Source: Kiritimatiellia bacterium (GTDB lineage Bacteria > Verrucomicrobiota > Kiritimatiellia > RFP12 > UBA1067). From it: 5,724 nucleotides of DNA. Position 1 is the first letter of the stretch, and each line of letters opens with the position of its first letter. This document shows positions 1 through 5,650 of this stretch, in pieces. A program made the translations under genes and the position numbers. The DNA lies in contig JAEDMN010000206.1 in NCBI GenBank assembly GCA_016302985.1, positions 1-5,724 on the forward strand, in the 5' to 3' direction. The notes under the pieces were generated by a model. It was not told the origin of the DNA, ran no database searches, and saw only the letters and a list, made by a program, of their open reading frames with translations.

Positions 1-84
1 GACAGGTGAGACGGGTGAGACGGGTGAGACGGGTGAGACCGCGACGCCCAGTCCCACCTGTCTCACCTGTCTCAACAGTCCCAC
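1..84. repeat. 9-bp-periodic inverted repeat (long imperfect hairpin)
   Basis: The left arm is four direct copies of a 9-bp unit (GACRGGTGA at 1, 10, 19 and 28). The right arm (49-84) is four units of the complementary type (such as CTGTCTCAC). The two arms fold on each other: pairing 6-39 with 51-84 gives about 28 Watson-Crick pairs, two G-T pairs and four mismatches around an 11-nt loop. Bases 1-12 are also an exact inverted copy of 60-71. The element lies downstream of the ATPase gene and its 29-bp array. It may be a repetitive intergenic element or act as a strong transcript-end structure, although no T-tract follows. It starts at the window edge and may extend further left. Confidence 0.8.
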
Positions 85-106
85 GGTCCTGTGGCGGCGC
101 GCAACC

Positions 107-253
107 TAAGTGCAGGAGCCCGCATCGAGTTGGCCAGAGTGCAGGCGCCCGCATCGAGTTGGGCCAGAGCGCAGGAGCCCGCATCGAGTGGGCCAGAGTG
201 CAGGAGCCCGCATCGAGTTGGCCTAGGCGCAGGAGCCCGCATCGATCTTGACC
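107..253. repeat. Tandem array of five ~29-bp units overlapping the 3' end of the ATPase gene
   Basis: The core GCAGG(A/C)GCCCGCATCGA recurs at 112, 141, 171, 200 and 229, giving spacings of 29, 30, 29 and 29 bp. The middle units are nearly identical. The fifth unit diverges after the core (ATCTTGACC in place of GTTGGCC) because it is part of the coding sequence. Read on the minus strand, the gene-proximal unit encodes DAGSCA followed by TAG, and the outermost unit (135-105) encodes DAGSCT followed by TAG in its own frame. The array therefore looks like amplification of a gene 3' end, or a dispersed repeat that supplied that end. There are no unique spacers, so it is not a CRISPR array. Confidence 0.85.
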
Positions 254-1209
254 AGGTCCGCGCCCTTCACGGTCCAGCACGTGGCCATGCCGGCGTCGAT
301 CGTCACGAAATCGGCTTCGCCGGACTTTGGAAAATAGACGGCGTCGTGCGTGCGCCGCAACTTGAGATAGGCCTCGTTCCAGTTGATTTCCGCCGCGCGC
401 GCGACCTTGTCGACGGCAAAGGACTGGACCAGCAGCCGCGGATAATTGATCGAGACCCGGAAGCCGGTACGGGCCGACACGCCCCCGAAAAGATCCCAGC
501 ACTCGACGCGATCCACGAGGAACGCGTTCTGCATCGCCTTCAGATAGGCGTCGACCGTCGGATGCGAGAACTTGCTGCCGTACTGGGACATCGAGGCGGC
601 GATCTTGCGCAGGCTCGTCACTTCGCTGAAATGCTCGCTGATCCAGGAGCATAGATGCCAGATTCCGGCGCCGTCCGCACAACGGCTGGGGCACAGCATG
701 TCCCGCACGAACGTCTTGTACCAGACCGATTCCAACCGCTCGGGCGAAAGGTCATCGCCAAGGTGGTCATGCAAGTGGTAGCGCGCGACGGAGTACGCCG
801 CCTCGATCTCCGCGAAGCACCAGTTGTTGGAGCAGATGAGCAACACGGACGCGCATCGGCCGCACGCCTGGACACGCGCAAGCAGCGGGACCAGGTCCGA
901 GAAGAGACTGGGCTCGTCGAGAACGAGCCGGAAACGCCCCTTCGGACAGCGACCGGCGACGAGCCCCCACATGAGGTCGGCCGTGCGCATGGCCTGGTAT
1001 TCGGCGCCTTCAAGATCGATGTAGACGGTCTTCACGGACGGTGCCGCGGCTTCGACCGCAGGCAACGCGGCCCGGAAAAGCTCCGTTTTCCCCGCGGAGC
1101 GGAAGCCGGACAGGATACGAATGGTGCCCAAGGCCCTTGGCTTTAGATACCAATCTTTAAATTTTGAAACCGATTCGTCTTTTTCCATTCCATTGGGCAT
1201 ATGAATCAT
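223..1209 (-). CDS. Divergent AAA ATPase, DUF4143-type (AAA_14-like), probably C-terminally truncated
   Basis: Numbering is from the ATG at 1209 (328 residues). A P-loop GFRSAGKT lies at about 35-42, preceded by a typical short N-terminus (KFKDW...IRILS). A Walker B-like RLVLDEP is at 94-100 and a sensor-1-like LLICSNN at 123-129. A DUF4143-like part follows, with a winged-helix pattern at about 197-230 (SLRKIAASM...HPTVDAYL...AFLVDRV) and the EADFV motif at 298-302. Family members usually continue well past this motif, but here the protein ends about 25 residues later, inside the repeat array (last residues DAGSCA). The stretch between sensor 1 and the DUF4143 part also looks short. Start choice is uncertain: GTG 1242 and ATGs 1200 and 1188 are in frame, and AAGG sits 3 nt before ATG 1209. 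The 5' end is richer in A+T than neighbouring genes, consistent with acquisition. Cellular role is unknown for this family; it may be degenerating. Confidence 0.75.
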   Translation of the reverse strand: MIHMPNGMEKDESVSKFKDWYLKPRALGTIRILSGFRSAGKTELFRAALPAVEAAAPSVKTVYIDLEGAEYQAMRTADLMWGLVAGRCPKGRFRLVLDEPSLFSDLVPLLARVQACGRCASVLLICSNNWCFAEIEAAYSVARYHLHDHLGDDLSPERLESVWYKTFVRDMLCPSRCADGAGIWHLCSWISEHFSEVTSLRKIAASMSQYGSKFSHPTVDAYLKAMQNAFLVDRVECWDLFGGVSARTGFRVSINYPRLLVQSFAVDKVARAAEINWNEAYLKLRRTHDAVYFPKSGEADFVTIDAGMATCWTVKGADLVKIDAGSCA

Positions 1210-1270
1210 CCACCTTAACCTGCCATCTTCCACACACCTCACACTTCTTATTGCAATGTCTGGACGATTT

Positions 1271-1299
1271 CTTATGCCGAAACTATTTTTTTTTGAAAA
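1271..1299 (-). promoter_or_regulatory. Possible weak promoter for the ATPase gene
   Basis: On the minus strand TTTTCA (1299-1294) and CATAAG (1276-1271) are separated by 17 bp. Each matches the sigma70-type hexamers at four of six positions. The spacer contains most of an A9 tract (1294-1286). Predicted transcription start is near 1264, about 55 nt before ATG 1209. This is the most A+T-rich stretch of the window, so chance matches are likely. Confidence 0.3.
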
Positions 1300-1336
1300 T
1301 GTTCGAGAGTGGGACCGCTGGTGCGGGCACAGGAGT

Positions 1337-1357
1337 GCGCACCGGGGACCGGTGCGC
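1337..1357 (-). terminator. Perfect 9-bp GC hairpin after the beta-helix gene
   Basis: GCGCACCGG (1337-1345) and CCGGTGCGC (1349-1357) form a perfect 9-bp stem around a 3-nt loop, 21 bp beyond the stop codon of the beta-helix gene. No T-tract follows on either strand, so it is not a classical intrinsic terminator. Its position suggests transcript-end stabilisation or an attenuated terminator. Apart from this hairpin and the weak promoter call, the 1210-1378 gap holds nothing else recognisable. Confidence 0.5.
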
Positions 1358-1378
1358 CCCCAGGCTGGAGGGGCCGGA

Positions 1379-2431
1379 TCAATGGTAGCGGCCGGAGAAG
1401 TACTTCTCGTGCGCGCGGGCGGGGTCGTTGATCAGGCCGCGGTTGACGCGCAGGCAGTCGATGACGCCCGAGCCGCCATCTTGTCCGACGCGGAGGACCG
1501 CGTTGACGGCCTCGTTGTTCTTGAAGCCGACCGTCAGGTCCCGGAAGACGGCGCGGAACTGTCCGTCCGCCTGGATGACGGTGTGGCGGCGCTTCGGGTT
1601 CGCGGCGTACCAAAAGCAGAAGCACTTGTCGAAGATGCCGCCGTTGCTGTGCTCGCCGATGCGGAAGCCGATCGAGAAGTGGTCGCTATAGCAGAAGTCC
1701 ATCCAGTTGTTCCAGCTGCGGACGTCGAAGCCGACGCTCTGCTCGTAGGCGTCGTATTTGCAGGTGAAGAGCGGATGGATGTTGCGCAGCGAGTTGCCGC
1801 CGCCCGTGAGGAGCACGCCCGTGTAGACATCCGCGATGCGCATGTTGGTGAACGTGTTGTCGTGGCCCTCGCAGAACACGCCGACCGAGTTGGTGGCGCC
1901 GTTGCCGACGATGTTGACGTCCCTGATGTCGCAGTCCGAGGAGCCGTTGTTCGCGCCCTTCTTGATGTGCAGGCCGACGAGGACGCGCTTCATCGAGACG
2001 TTCATGACCTTCGTCTCGCGGCCGCCGTCGATGGAGATGCCCTTCGCGACGCCCGCGCCGTCGAGGATGCCGCCCGTGAGCGAGTAGCAGCTGCCGGGGG
2101 TGCGGATGTCGTTCGCCTTGTGGCTCGCGCCGAGGCGGATCATCGCCTCGTCGGAGGTCCAGTCCGACGCCGCGCGGATGACCGCGTAGTTAGAGAGCTG
2201 CAGGTCGACGCTGAGCTTCGGGTCGGCGGGCGTGAGGACGGGCTTCGAGAGCAGGTAGACGCCGTCGGGGAAGCGGATCGTCTGGTTCGGATGCTCGTCG
2301 ATCACCTTCTGGAGGGCGTCGGAGACGTCCGTCTGGCCATCCGCCTTGAGGAAGTCCGTCACCGTGACGTCCGCGCACGCGCCCATCGCCGCCAGCGCGG
2401 CGGTCCAGCCAATGAAATGCTTAAGATTCAT
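1379..2431 (-). CDS. Exported right-handed beta-helix protein, pectate lyase superfamily-like
   Basis: 350 residues from the ATG at 2431, chosen because AAAGGA lies 8 nt upstream and a signal peptide follows directly; an in-frame start at 2500 would only add an unconvincing N-terminus. Residues 1-20 form a signal peptide with likely cleavage after ACA; the Cys at 19 makes a lipoprotein a weaker alternative. Residues 22-60 (VTVTDFLKADGQTDVSDALQKVI...TIRFPDGVYLL) match the Pectate_lyase_3 opening, in which a DGxTD turn precedes an aligned helix and an FPDGxY strand. From about 80 to 330 the sequence shows short beta-strand coils rich in N, G and D (GGILDGAGV, NTFTNMRIADVYTGVLL, GGNSLRNI), as in a parallel beta-helix. 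Such proteins bind or cleave acidic polysaccharides, but no catalytic residues can be assigned, so substrate and activity are open. It lies 75 bp after the HzsA-related gene and is probably co-transcribed with it. Confidence 0.85.
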   Translation of the reverse strand: MNLKHFIGWTAALAAMGACADVTVTDFLKADGQTDVSDALQKVIDEHPNQTIRFPDGVYLLSKPVLTPADPKLSVDLQLSNYAVIRAASDWTSDEAMIRLGASHKANDIRTPGSCYSLTGGILDGAGVAKGISIDGGRETKVMNVSMKRVLVGLHIKKGANNGSSDCDIRDVNIVGNGATNSVGVFCEGHDNTFTNMRIADVYTGVLLTGGGNSLRNIHPLFTCKYDAYEQSVGFDVRSWNNWMDFCYSDHFSIGFRIGEHSNGGIFDKCFCFWYAANPKRRHTVIQADGQFRAVFRDLTVGFKNNEAVNAVLRVGQDGGSGVIDCLRVNRGLINDPARAHEKYFSGRYH

Positions 2432-2439
2432 GTCACAGG

Positions 2440-2445
2440 TCCTTT
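2440..2445 (-). promoter_or_regulatory. Ribosome binding site deciding the beta-helix gene start
   Basis: AAAGGA on the minus strand lies 8 nt before the ATG at 2431. It supports this ATG over the longer in-frame start at 2500. Confidence 0.75.
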
Positions 2446-2461
2446 CAAAACGCAAGCATAG

Positions 2462-2482
2462 CAAAACACGGGGCCCAGCCCC
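2462..2482 (-). terminator. Possible weak hairpin terminator between the HzsA-related and beta-helix genes
   Basis: On the minus strand GGGGC (2482-2478), TGG and GCCCC (2474-2470) form a 5-bp stem, followed by GTGTTTTGC. The stem is short and the T-run is only four, so read-through into the beta-helix gene is likely. It could set a lower expression level for the second gene. Confidence 0.3.
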
Positions 2483-2506
2483 CCCCGAACAATCAACCAA
2501 CGCCGC

Positions 2507-5269
2507 TCACTTCCTCGGCTTGTTGTAGCCGCCGCGACGGATCCAGCAGGAATTGCACTGGCAGTTCTCGTCGCGGCCGCAGGTGCCGAGGACATCCTGG
2601 TTCGGATGGGGCTTGAGCGCCGCCTGGACGAGCAGCAGGAAACGGGCGCGGTCCTCGGGCTTCACCAGCCACAGGACGCGGCTGCGCTCCTCCAGGCCGC
2701 GGTTGACGAGCGCGTCGAACGGCTGCGCGGCGACCTTCTCGCCGAGCGCCTCCTTGACGGCCGCGCGCAGGCGGACCTCCCCTTCCGGGTCGACCTCGCG
2801 GGACTCGGGACGGTTCCAGGAGTAGCCGCCGCCGACGGTGAACTCGGTCACGTTGAGGTCCATCCACAGCGAGACGGTCAGGAGCTCGTCCTTCGACAGC
2901 TTCGCGCCGCCGTGGCCGCGCAGCAGTTTCTTCCAGAGCGGGCTCGCCGCGGCGAAGTAGTCGTAGGGCTTCGATTCGCGCGTCTCGCGGTAGCTCGCAA
3001 CGAAGGAAATCTGCTTGCGCCGGATGAGGTTGAAGATGCCGTTCGTGCCGATCAGCGAGAACGCGGGCTTCGGCCCCTCGCCGAGGCCGTGGCAGGAGAT
3101 GCAGTGGCGGTCGAAGACCGGCTGGACGCTCTTCGTGAAGCTGAACGGGCCCGTGTACCCGACGTCGAGCTCGGGCTGCGGCGTCTGCGGCACGCGGTTC
3201 GACGGCCTGGCCGCATACGTCGCGGCGCCGCTCTTGAACTTGTTCTCGTGGCAGCCGGTGCAGCCCTGCACCTCGCCCTTCTGGGCGTAGATGAACGAGC
3301 GCATCGTGAAGACGGCGACGCCGTTCGTGTCCACGGCCTGCAGCTGGATCGGCACGCCGGCGGGAATCGTAAACGAGCAGGACCCGTCCGCGGCAACCGG
3401 CACGGCGCCCAGCGTCTCCTTGTGCAGGTCGAGGTCGTCGTGCTGGTTCAGCGTCTCGCGGCGGCAGGCGGGCATGACGTCAAGCTTGTTGACGCGGATC
3501 TTCGCGATGGCGCCCTTCGGCAGCTCGGTGCGGCAGTCGTAGACGTTCTCGACGTAGCAGACGCCCGTGTCGGGGGCCGTCTTCCGATCCGGCAGGGACG
3601 AGACGAGCGCGGGCGGCAGGGGCCGCTTCACGAGCGGGATCGGGTTGAAGGTCGAGATCTCGGGGTCCTGGTAGATCAGCTCGCGGCCGCCGAGCGTGTC
3701 CACGAGCCAGAGGCCGAAGGCGTTCGGGCTCGGCCACGCGGCCATGTACTCCTCGCGGCGGTGGCGCGGATGGTCGTCGGGATAGCCCAGCGTCTCGTCC
3801 GAGTAGGAGCAGAGGAAGAGCGTGTCGTTGACCGGATACGGCGAGCAGTAGGCGCCGGGCGTGTTCCAGCCCTCGCTCTCGGGGAACGGCACCTCGGGCG
3901 TCACGCGCGTGACGGGCCCGAGGCCGTCCTCGCCCTTGAGCGGGTCGAGCAGGAAGAGCGAGCCGCTCGTGATGTTGTGGTGCGCGGAGGCCGTGCACAG
4001 CAGCAGGCGCGAGCCGGGGATGGCCTTCGTCTCGGTGACGACGCCGATGTCCTCGGAGTAGTTGCCGTAGACGTGCGAGACGGCGGTACCGTCCGGACGC
4101 GTCGCCCAGAGGGACTGGAACCAGACGGCGTGGCGGTTGATGTAGTCCCAGCGCGTGTAGGCGATGCGGCCGTCGTTCATCACGGCGGGCTCCCACTCGT
4201 TGGCCTCGCCGAAGGAGAGCGGCCTGATGTTGCGCGCGCCGGCTACGTTCTGTGCGCCGGCTACGTTCCGTGCGCCGGCCGAAAGGCCGGCGTTGTCCAG
4301 GTCCGCGCGGTAGAGCAGGAACGACGGCACGTAGCGGCCCCAGTGGCAGCGGCCGTAGTTCTGGCCGCGCGTCGACGTGAACGCGAAGCCGCCGTCGGGC
4401 AGGTAGCACGGGTCGGCGTCCTCGATCAGGGCCGTCTGGCGGCCGCCCTGCGTCTCCATCGGGTCGCCGGGACCGCCCGTGACCTGGCGCACCCAGCTGC
4501 CGTCCGACGCGCATTCGTAGATGAAGTAGCGGCGGTGCGCGACGGCGCGCTCCCCGCCCTTCGCGACGCCGGGACCATAGACGGGGTTCGTGGGGTCGAC
4601 GGACCTCACCCACTTGTCGTCTCGCACGACGACCTCGGGGACCTTGAGCTGCTGGGCGTCAGCCGGCGGCTTCGCCGTGTGGTCGCAGAAGGCGAAGAGC
4701 AGGCGGTCCGCGTTCCAGTGGAGGTCGGGGTTGAGGACCGTGCCCGTCGGCAGCTTGTCGCCGAGCAGCGAGGACTTCCGCGGCGCCGTCTGCCAGTTCT
4801 CGAGCACGACGAGGCCGGGGCCGGGACGGCTCCAGCGGCCGAGGTACTGGTCGACCATGTGGTTCTCGCGCGAGTACGGGATGCCGCGCTGCACGGCGAG
4901 CAGCTTACGGAACTGCAGGTCGGGGTGGCGGAAGAGGATGCGGCGGCGGAGCCGGCGGATCTCCTTCTCGACCGTGCCGCGCGCGCGCTCCGTCTTCGCG
5001 CGCGAAAGCCAGCGGCGGTCGGCCTCGAGCTCCTCCTTCTCGTCCTTCAGCGCGTCCGCGCCGAGCGCCTTCGCCACATAGGCGTAGGTGCGGTCCGCGA
5101 GCGCGAGCGCCTCCTCGGGTCCCCTGCTCTTCACGGCGGCGGCCGTGCCGGCGGCCCCGGCCGCGGCGACCTTGGCCGTGTAGTCGTAGCGTCCGGGGGG
5201 CGCGTCCGTGTGTGCCGCGAAGAGTCCCAGCGTGCCAACGGCCGCGATGAAGACTGCCTGAGTTTTCAT
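2507..5269 (-). CDS. Exported HzsA-related protein: beta-propeller plus di-haem cytochrome c domain
   Basis: 920 residues; ATG at 5269 has AAAGGA 7 nt upstream. Residues 1-23 are a signal peptide ending HTDA, so the protein is exported, as c-type haem attachment requires. A charged helical stretch covers 73-112. Propeller-like repeats run from about 179 to 553 (PDLHWNADRLLFAF, EDADPCYLPDGGFAFTSTRG, EWEPAVMNDGRIAYTRWDY, AYCSPYPVNDTLFLCSYSDE). A strand-rich part (620-668, GAVPVAADGSCSFTIPAG) leads to CTGCH at 670-674 and CISCH at 723-727. The tail holds a Cys cluster at 897, 903, 905 and 908. This order matches proteins annotated as HzsA-related because they resemble the alpha subunit of anammox hydrazine synthase. 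These occur widely in PVC bacteria that do not perform anammox, so hydrazine synthesis is not implied; a periplasmic redox or binding role is inferred. Residues 327-347 are an in-frame repeat insertion. It is followed 75 bp later by the beta-helix gene. Confidence 0.85.
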   Translation of the reverse strand: MKTQAVFIAAVGTLGLFAAHTDAPPGRYDYTAKVAAAGAAGTAAAVKSRGPEEALALADRTYAYVAKALGADALKDEKEELEADRRWLSRAKTERARGTVEKEIRRLRRRILFRHPDLQFRKLLAVQRGIPYSRENHMVDQYLGRWSRPGPGLVVLENWQTAPRKSSLLGDKLPTGTVLNPDLHWNADRLLFAFCDHTAKPPADAQQLKVPEVVVRDDKWVRSVDPTNPVYGPGVAKGGERAVAHRRYFIYECASDGSWVRQVTGGPGDPMETQGGRQTALIEDADPCYLPDGGFAFTSTRGQNYGRCHWGRYVPSFLLYRADLDNAGLSAGARNVAGAQNVAGARNIRPLSFGEANEWEPAVMNDGRIAYTRWDYINRHAVWFQSLWATRPDGTAVSHVYGNYSEDIGVVTETKAIPGSRLLLCTASAHHNITSGSLFLLDPLKGEDGLGPVTRVTPEVPFPESEGWNTPGAYCSPYPVNDTLFLCSYSDETLGYPDDHPRHRREEYMAAWPSPNAFGLWLVDTLGGRELIYQDPEISTFNPIPLVKRPLPPALVSSLPDRKTAPDTGVCYVENVYDCRTELPKGAIAKIRVNKLDVMPACRRETLNQHDDLDLHKETLGAVPVAADGSCSFTIPAGVPIQLQAVDTNGVAVFTMRSFIYAQKGEVQGCTGCHENKFKSGAATYAARPSNRVPQTPQPELDVGYTGPFSFTKSVQPVFDRHCISCHGLGEGPKPAFSLIGTNGIFNLIRRKQISFVASYRETRESKPYDYFAAASPLWKKLLRGHGGAKLSKDELLTVSLWMDLNVTEFTVGGGYSWNRPESREVDPEGEVRLRAAVKEALGEKVAAQPFDALVNRGLEERSRVLWLVKPEDRARFLLLVQAALKPHPNQDVLGTCGRDENCQCNSCWIRRGGYNKPRK
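4226..4292 (-). repeat. In-frame palindrome plus three 18-bp repeats inside the HzsA-related gene
   Basis: Bases 4273-4292 are a perfect 8-bp inverted repeat, CGCCGGCC and GGCCGGCG, around a 4-nt loop (GAAA on the plus strand). Directly adjoining are three 18-bp tandem units (4279-4262, 4261-4244, 4243-4226) encoding AGARNV, AGAQNV and AGARNI. Together they add a low-complexity Ala/Gly segment at residues 327-347, between the end of one propeller strand (YRADLDN) and the next (IRPLSFGEANEW). The rest of the protein lacks such sequence. A small repetitive palindromic element that landed in the gene while keeping the frame is the simplest reading. Confidence 0.75.
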
Positions 5270-5276
5270 GGGTTCA

Positions 5277-5282
5277 TCCTTT
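5277..5282 (-). promoter_or_regulatory. Ribosome binding site of the HzsA-related gene
   Basis: AAAGGA on the minus strand lies 7 nt before the ATG at 5269, a near-ideal spacing. It fixes the start just before the signal peptide MKTQAVFIAA. Confidence 0.75.
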
Positions 5283-5317
5283 TCGGATAGTCTAGATTCG
5301 AACGGCCCGTCCGTCCC

Positions 5318-5335
5318 CCCCCTCCGGAGAGGGGG
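5318..5335 (-). terminator. GC hairpin with UCCG loop after the chimeric small ORF
   Basis: On the minus strand CCCCCTC, loop TCCG and GAGGGGG form a perfect 7-bp stem whose loop fits the stable UNCG class. It begins directly after the stop codon of the 63-codon ORF. No T-tract follows, so termination may be partial, leaving the strong upstream promoter able to reach the HzsA-related gene. Confidence 0.45.
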
Positions 5336-5527
5336 CTACTTCCCGACGACTTCGGAGAGCGGGAGGCGGAGGCGGAAGGAGATGTTGCCGTTCACCGTGT
5401 CGGGCGTGTAGGCCGTGCGGAAGGCGCAGCGGGCGGCATACGGCACGTTGCTGACGGCAACGTCCTCGGCCTGACGGGCGCTGATCAGCGCCGCCACATC
5501 GTCGTCCAATGTCAGAGTCGTCCTCAT
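5336..5527 (-). CDS. Chimeric small ORF: RHH antitoxin-like N-terminus joined to an FGE/SUMF1-like C-terminus
   Basis: 63 residues. Residues 1-15 (MRTTLTLDDDVAALI) are typical of VapB-type ribbon-helix-helix antitoxins: a DNA-contacting strand followed by the start of helix one. From about residue 26 the sequence switches to SNVPYAARCAFRTAY, then PDTVNGNISFRLRL. This is the pattern that ends formylglycine-generating-enzyme/SUMF1-fold domains (RxAxR...PD...N.GFR). The RHH part is too short to contain helix two, and the FGE part lacks the rest of its fold and its catalytic cysteines. Neither half should therefore work as in its parent family. No toxin gene lies next to it. The ATG sits at about +1/+2 of the upstream promoter and has no Shine-Dalgarno at normal spacing, so translation would be leaderless. 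It may be a fusion remnant (pseudogene) or a leader ORF. Confidence 0.5.
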   Translation of the reverse strand: MRTTLTLDDDVAALISARQAEDVAVSNVPYAARCAFRTAYTPDTVNGNISFRLRLPLSEVVGK

Positions 5528-5560
5528 GCATCAAATCATACCACCCTGATGACTTGATGT
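5528..5560. promoter_or_regulatory. Probable operator: 12-bp inverted repeat overlapping the promoter
   Basis: On the plus strand GCATCAAATCAT (5528-5539) and ATGACTTGATGT (5549-5560) are inverted copies at 10 of 12 positions, separated by 9 bp. The left arm covers most of the -10 element and the start site. The right arm covers the spacer and part of the -35 element. Such placement is typical of autoregulated antitoxin promoters, in agreement with the RHH-like start of the ORF just downstream. The protein that binds it is inferred, not shown. Confidence 0.6.
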
Positions 5561-5563
5561 CAA
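5535..5563 (-). promoter_or_regulatory. Near-consensus sigma70-type promoter
   Basis: Minus strand: TTGACA (5563-5558), 17-bp spacer, TATGAT (5540-5535), with the spacer ending TGG so that an extended -10 (TGn) is also present. This is six of six and five of six matches at optimal spacing. The predicted start, 7 nt past the -10 element, falls at about 5528-5527, on the ATG of the 63-codon ORF. It is the only strong promoter seen upstream of the HzsA-related gene and may drive the whole set of downstream genes. Confidence 0.75.
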
Positions 5564-5587
5564 CGATCTCGCGGCCGATCTAGCGTC

Positions 5588-5615
5588 ACATCATGGAGTT
5601 CTGGATGATGTTTTT
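5588..5615 (+). terminator. Small inverted repeat followed by T-run (plus-strand orientation)
   Basis: ACATCAT (5588-5594) and ATGATGT (5605-5611) are perfect inverted copies around a 10-nt loop, with a run of Ts to 5615. It has the shape of a weak plus-strand terminator, but no plus-strand gene is visible in the window before it. Its half-sites partly resemble those of the operator 55 bp away (CATCAA-TCAT), so a second binding site is an alternative reading. Confidence 0.25.
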
Positions 5616-5650
5616 CAAGCCTCGAGTCGGCATCCTGCGCTGTCAATGAC

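Noticed and set aside
107..253. CRISPR array
   Set aside because: The ~29-bp units are directly adjoining with no unique spacers, and no cas gene is present.
1256..2461. Plus-strand open frame opposite the beta-helix gene
   Set aside because: Low-complexity Ala/Asp/Val/Arg translation with no motif; the minus-strand gene explains the region.
2507..5269. True hydrazine synthase alpha subunit (anammox)
   Set aside because: No other hydrazine synthase subunit is nearby, the expected Tyr ligand is not seen, and HzsA-related proteins are common in non-anammox PVC bacteria.
2606..5290. Very long plus-strand open frame opposite the HzsA-related gene
   Set aside because: Its translation is Arg/Val/Ala/Glu-rich with no recognisable domain, which is usual for the opposite strand of a high-GC gene. 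The minus-strand frame has a signal peptide, haem motifs and a ribosome binding site.
5336..5527. Diversity-generating retroelement target, since FGE-fold C-termini are often variable regions
   Set aside because: No reverse transcriptase or template repeat is visible in the window, and only a fragment of the FGE fold is present.
5336..5527. Complete VapBC toxin-antitoxin pair
   Set aside because: Only the first part of an RHH antitoxin is present and no PIN-domain toxin follows.
5292..5534. Alternative 80-codon minus-strand frame overlapping the chimeric ORF
   Set aside because: Its translation is Arg/Pro-rich without any family resemblance, whereas the 63-codon frame matches two known families.
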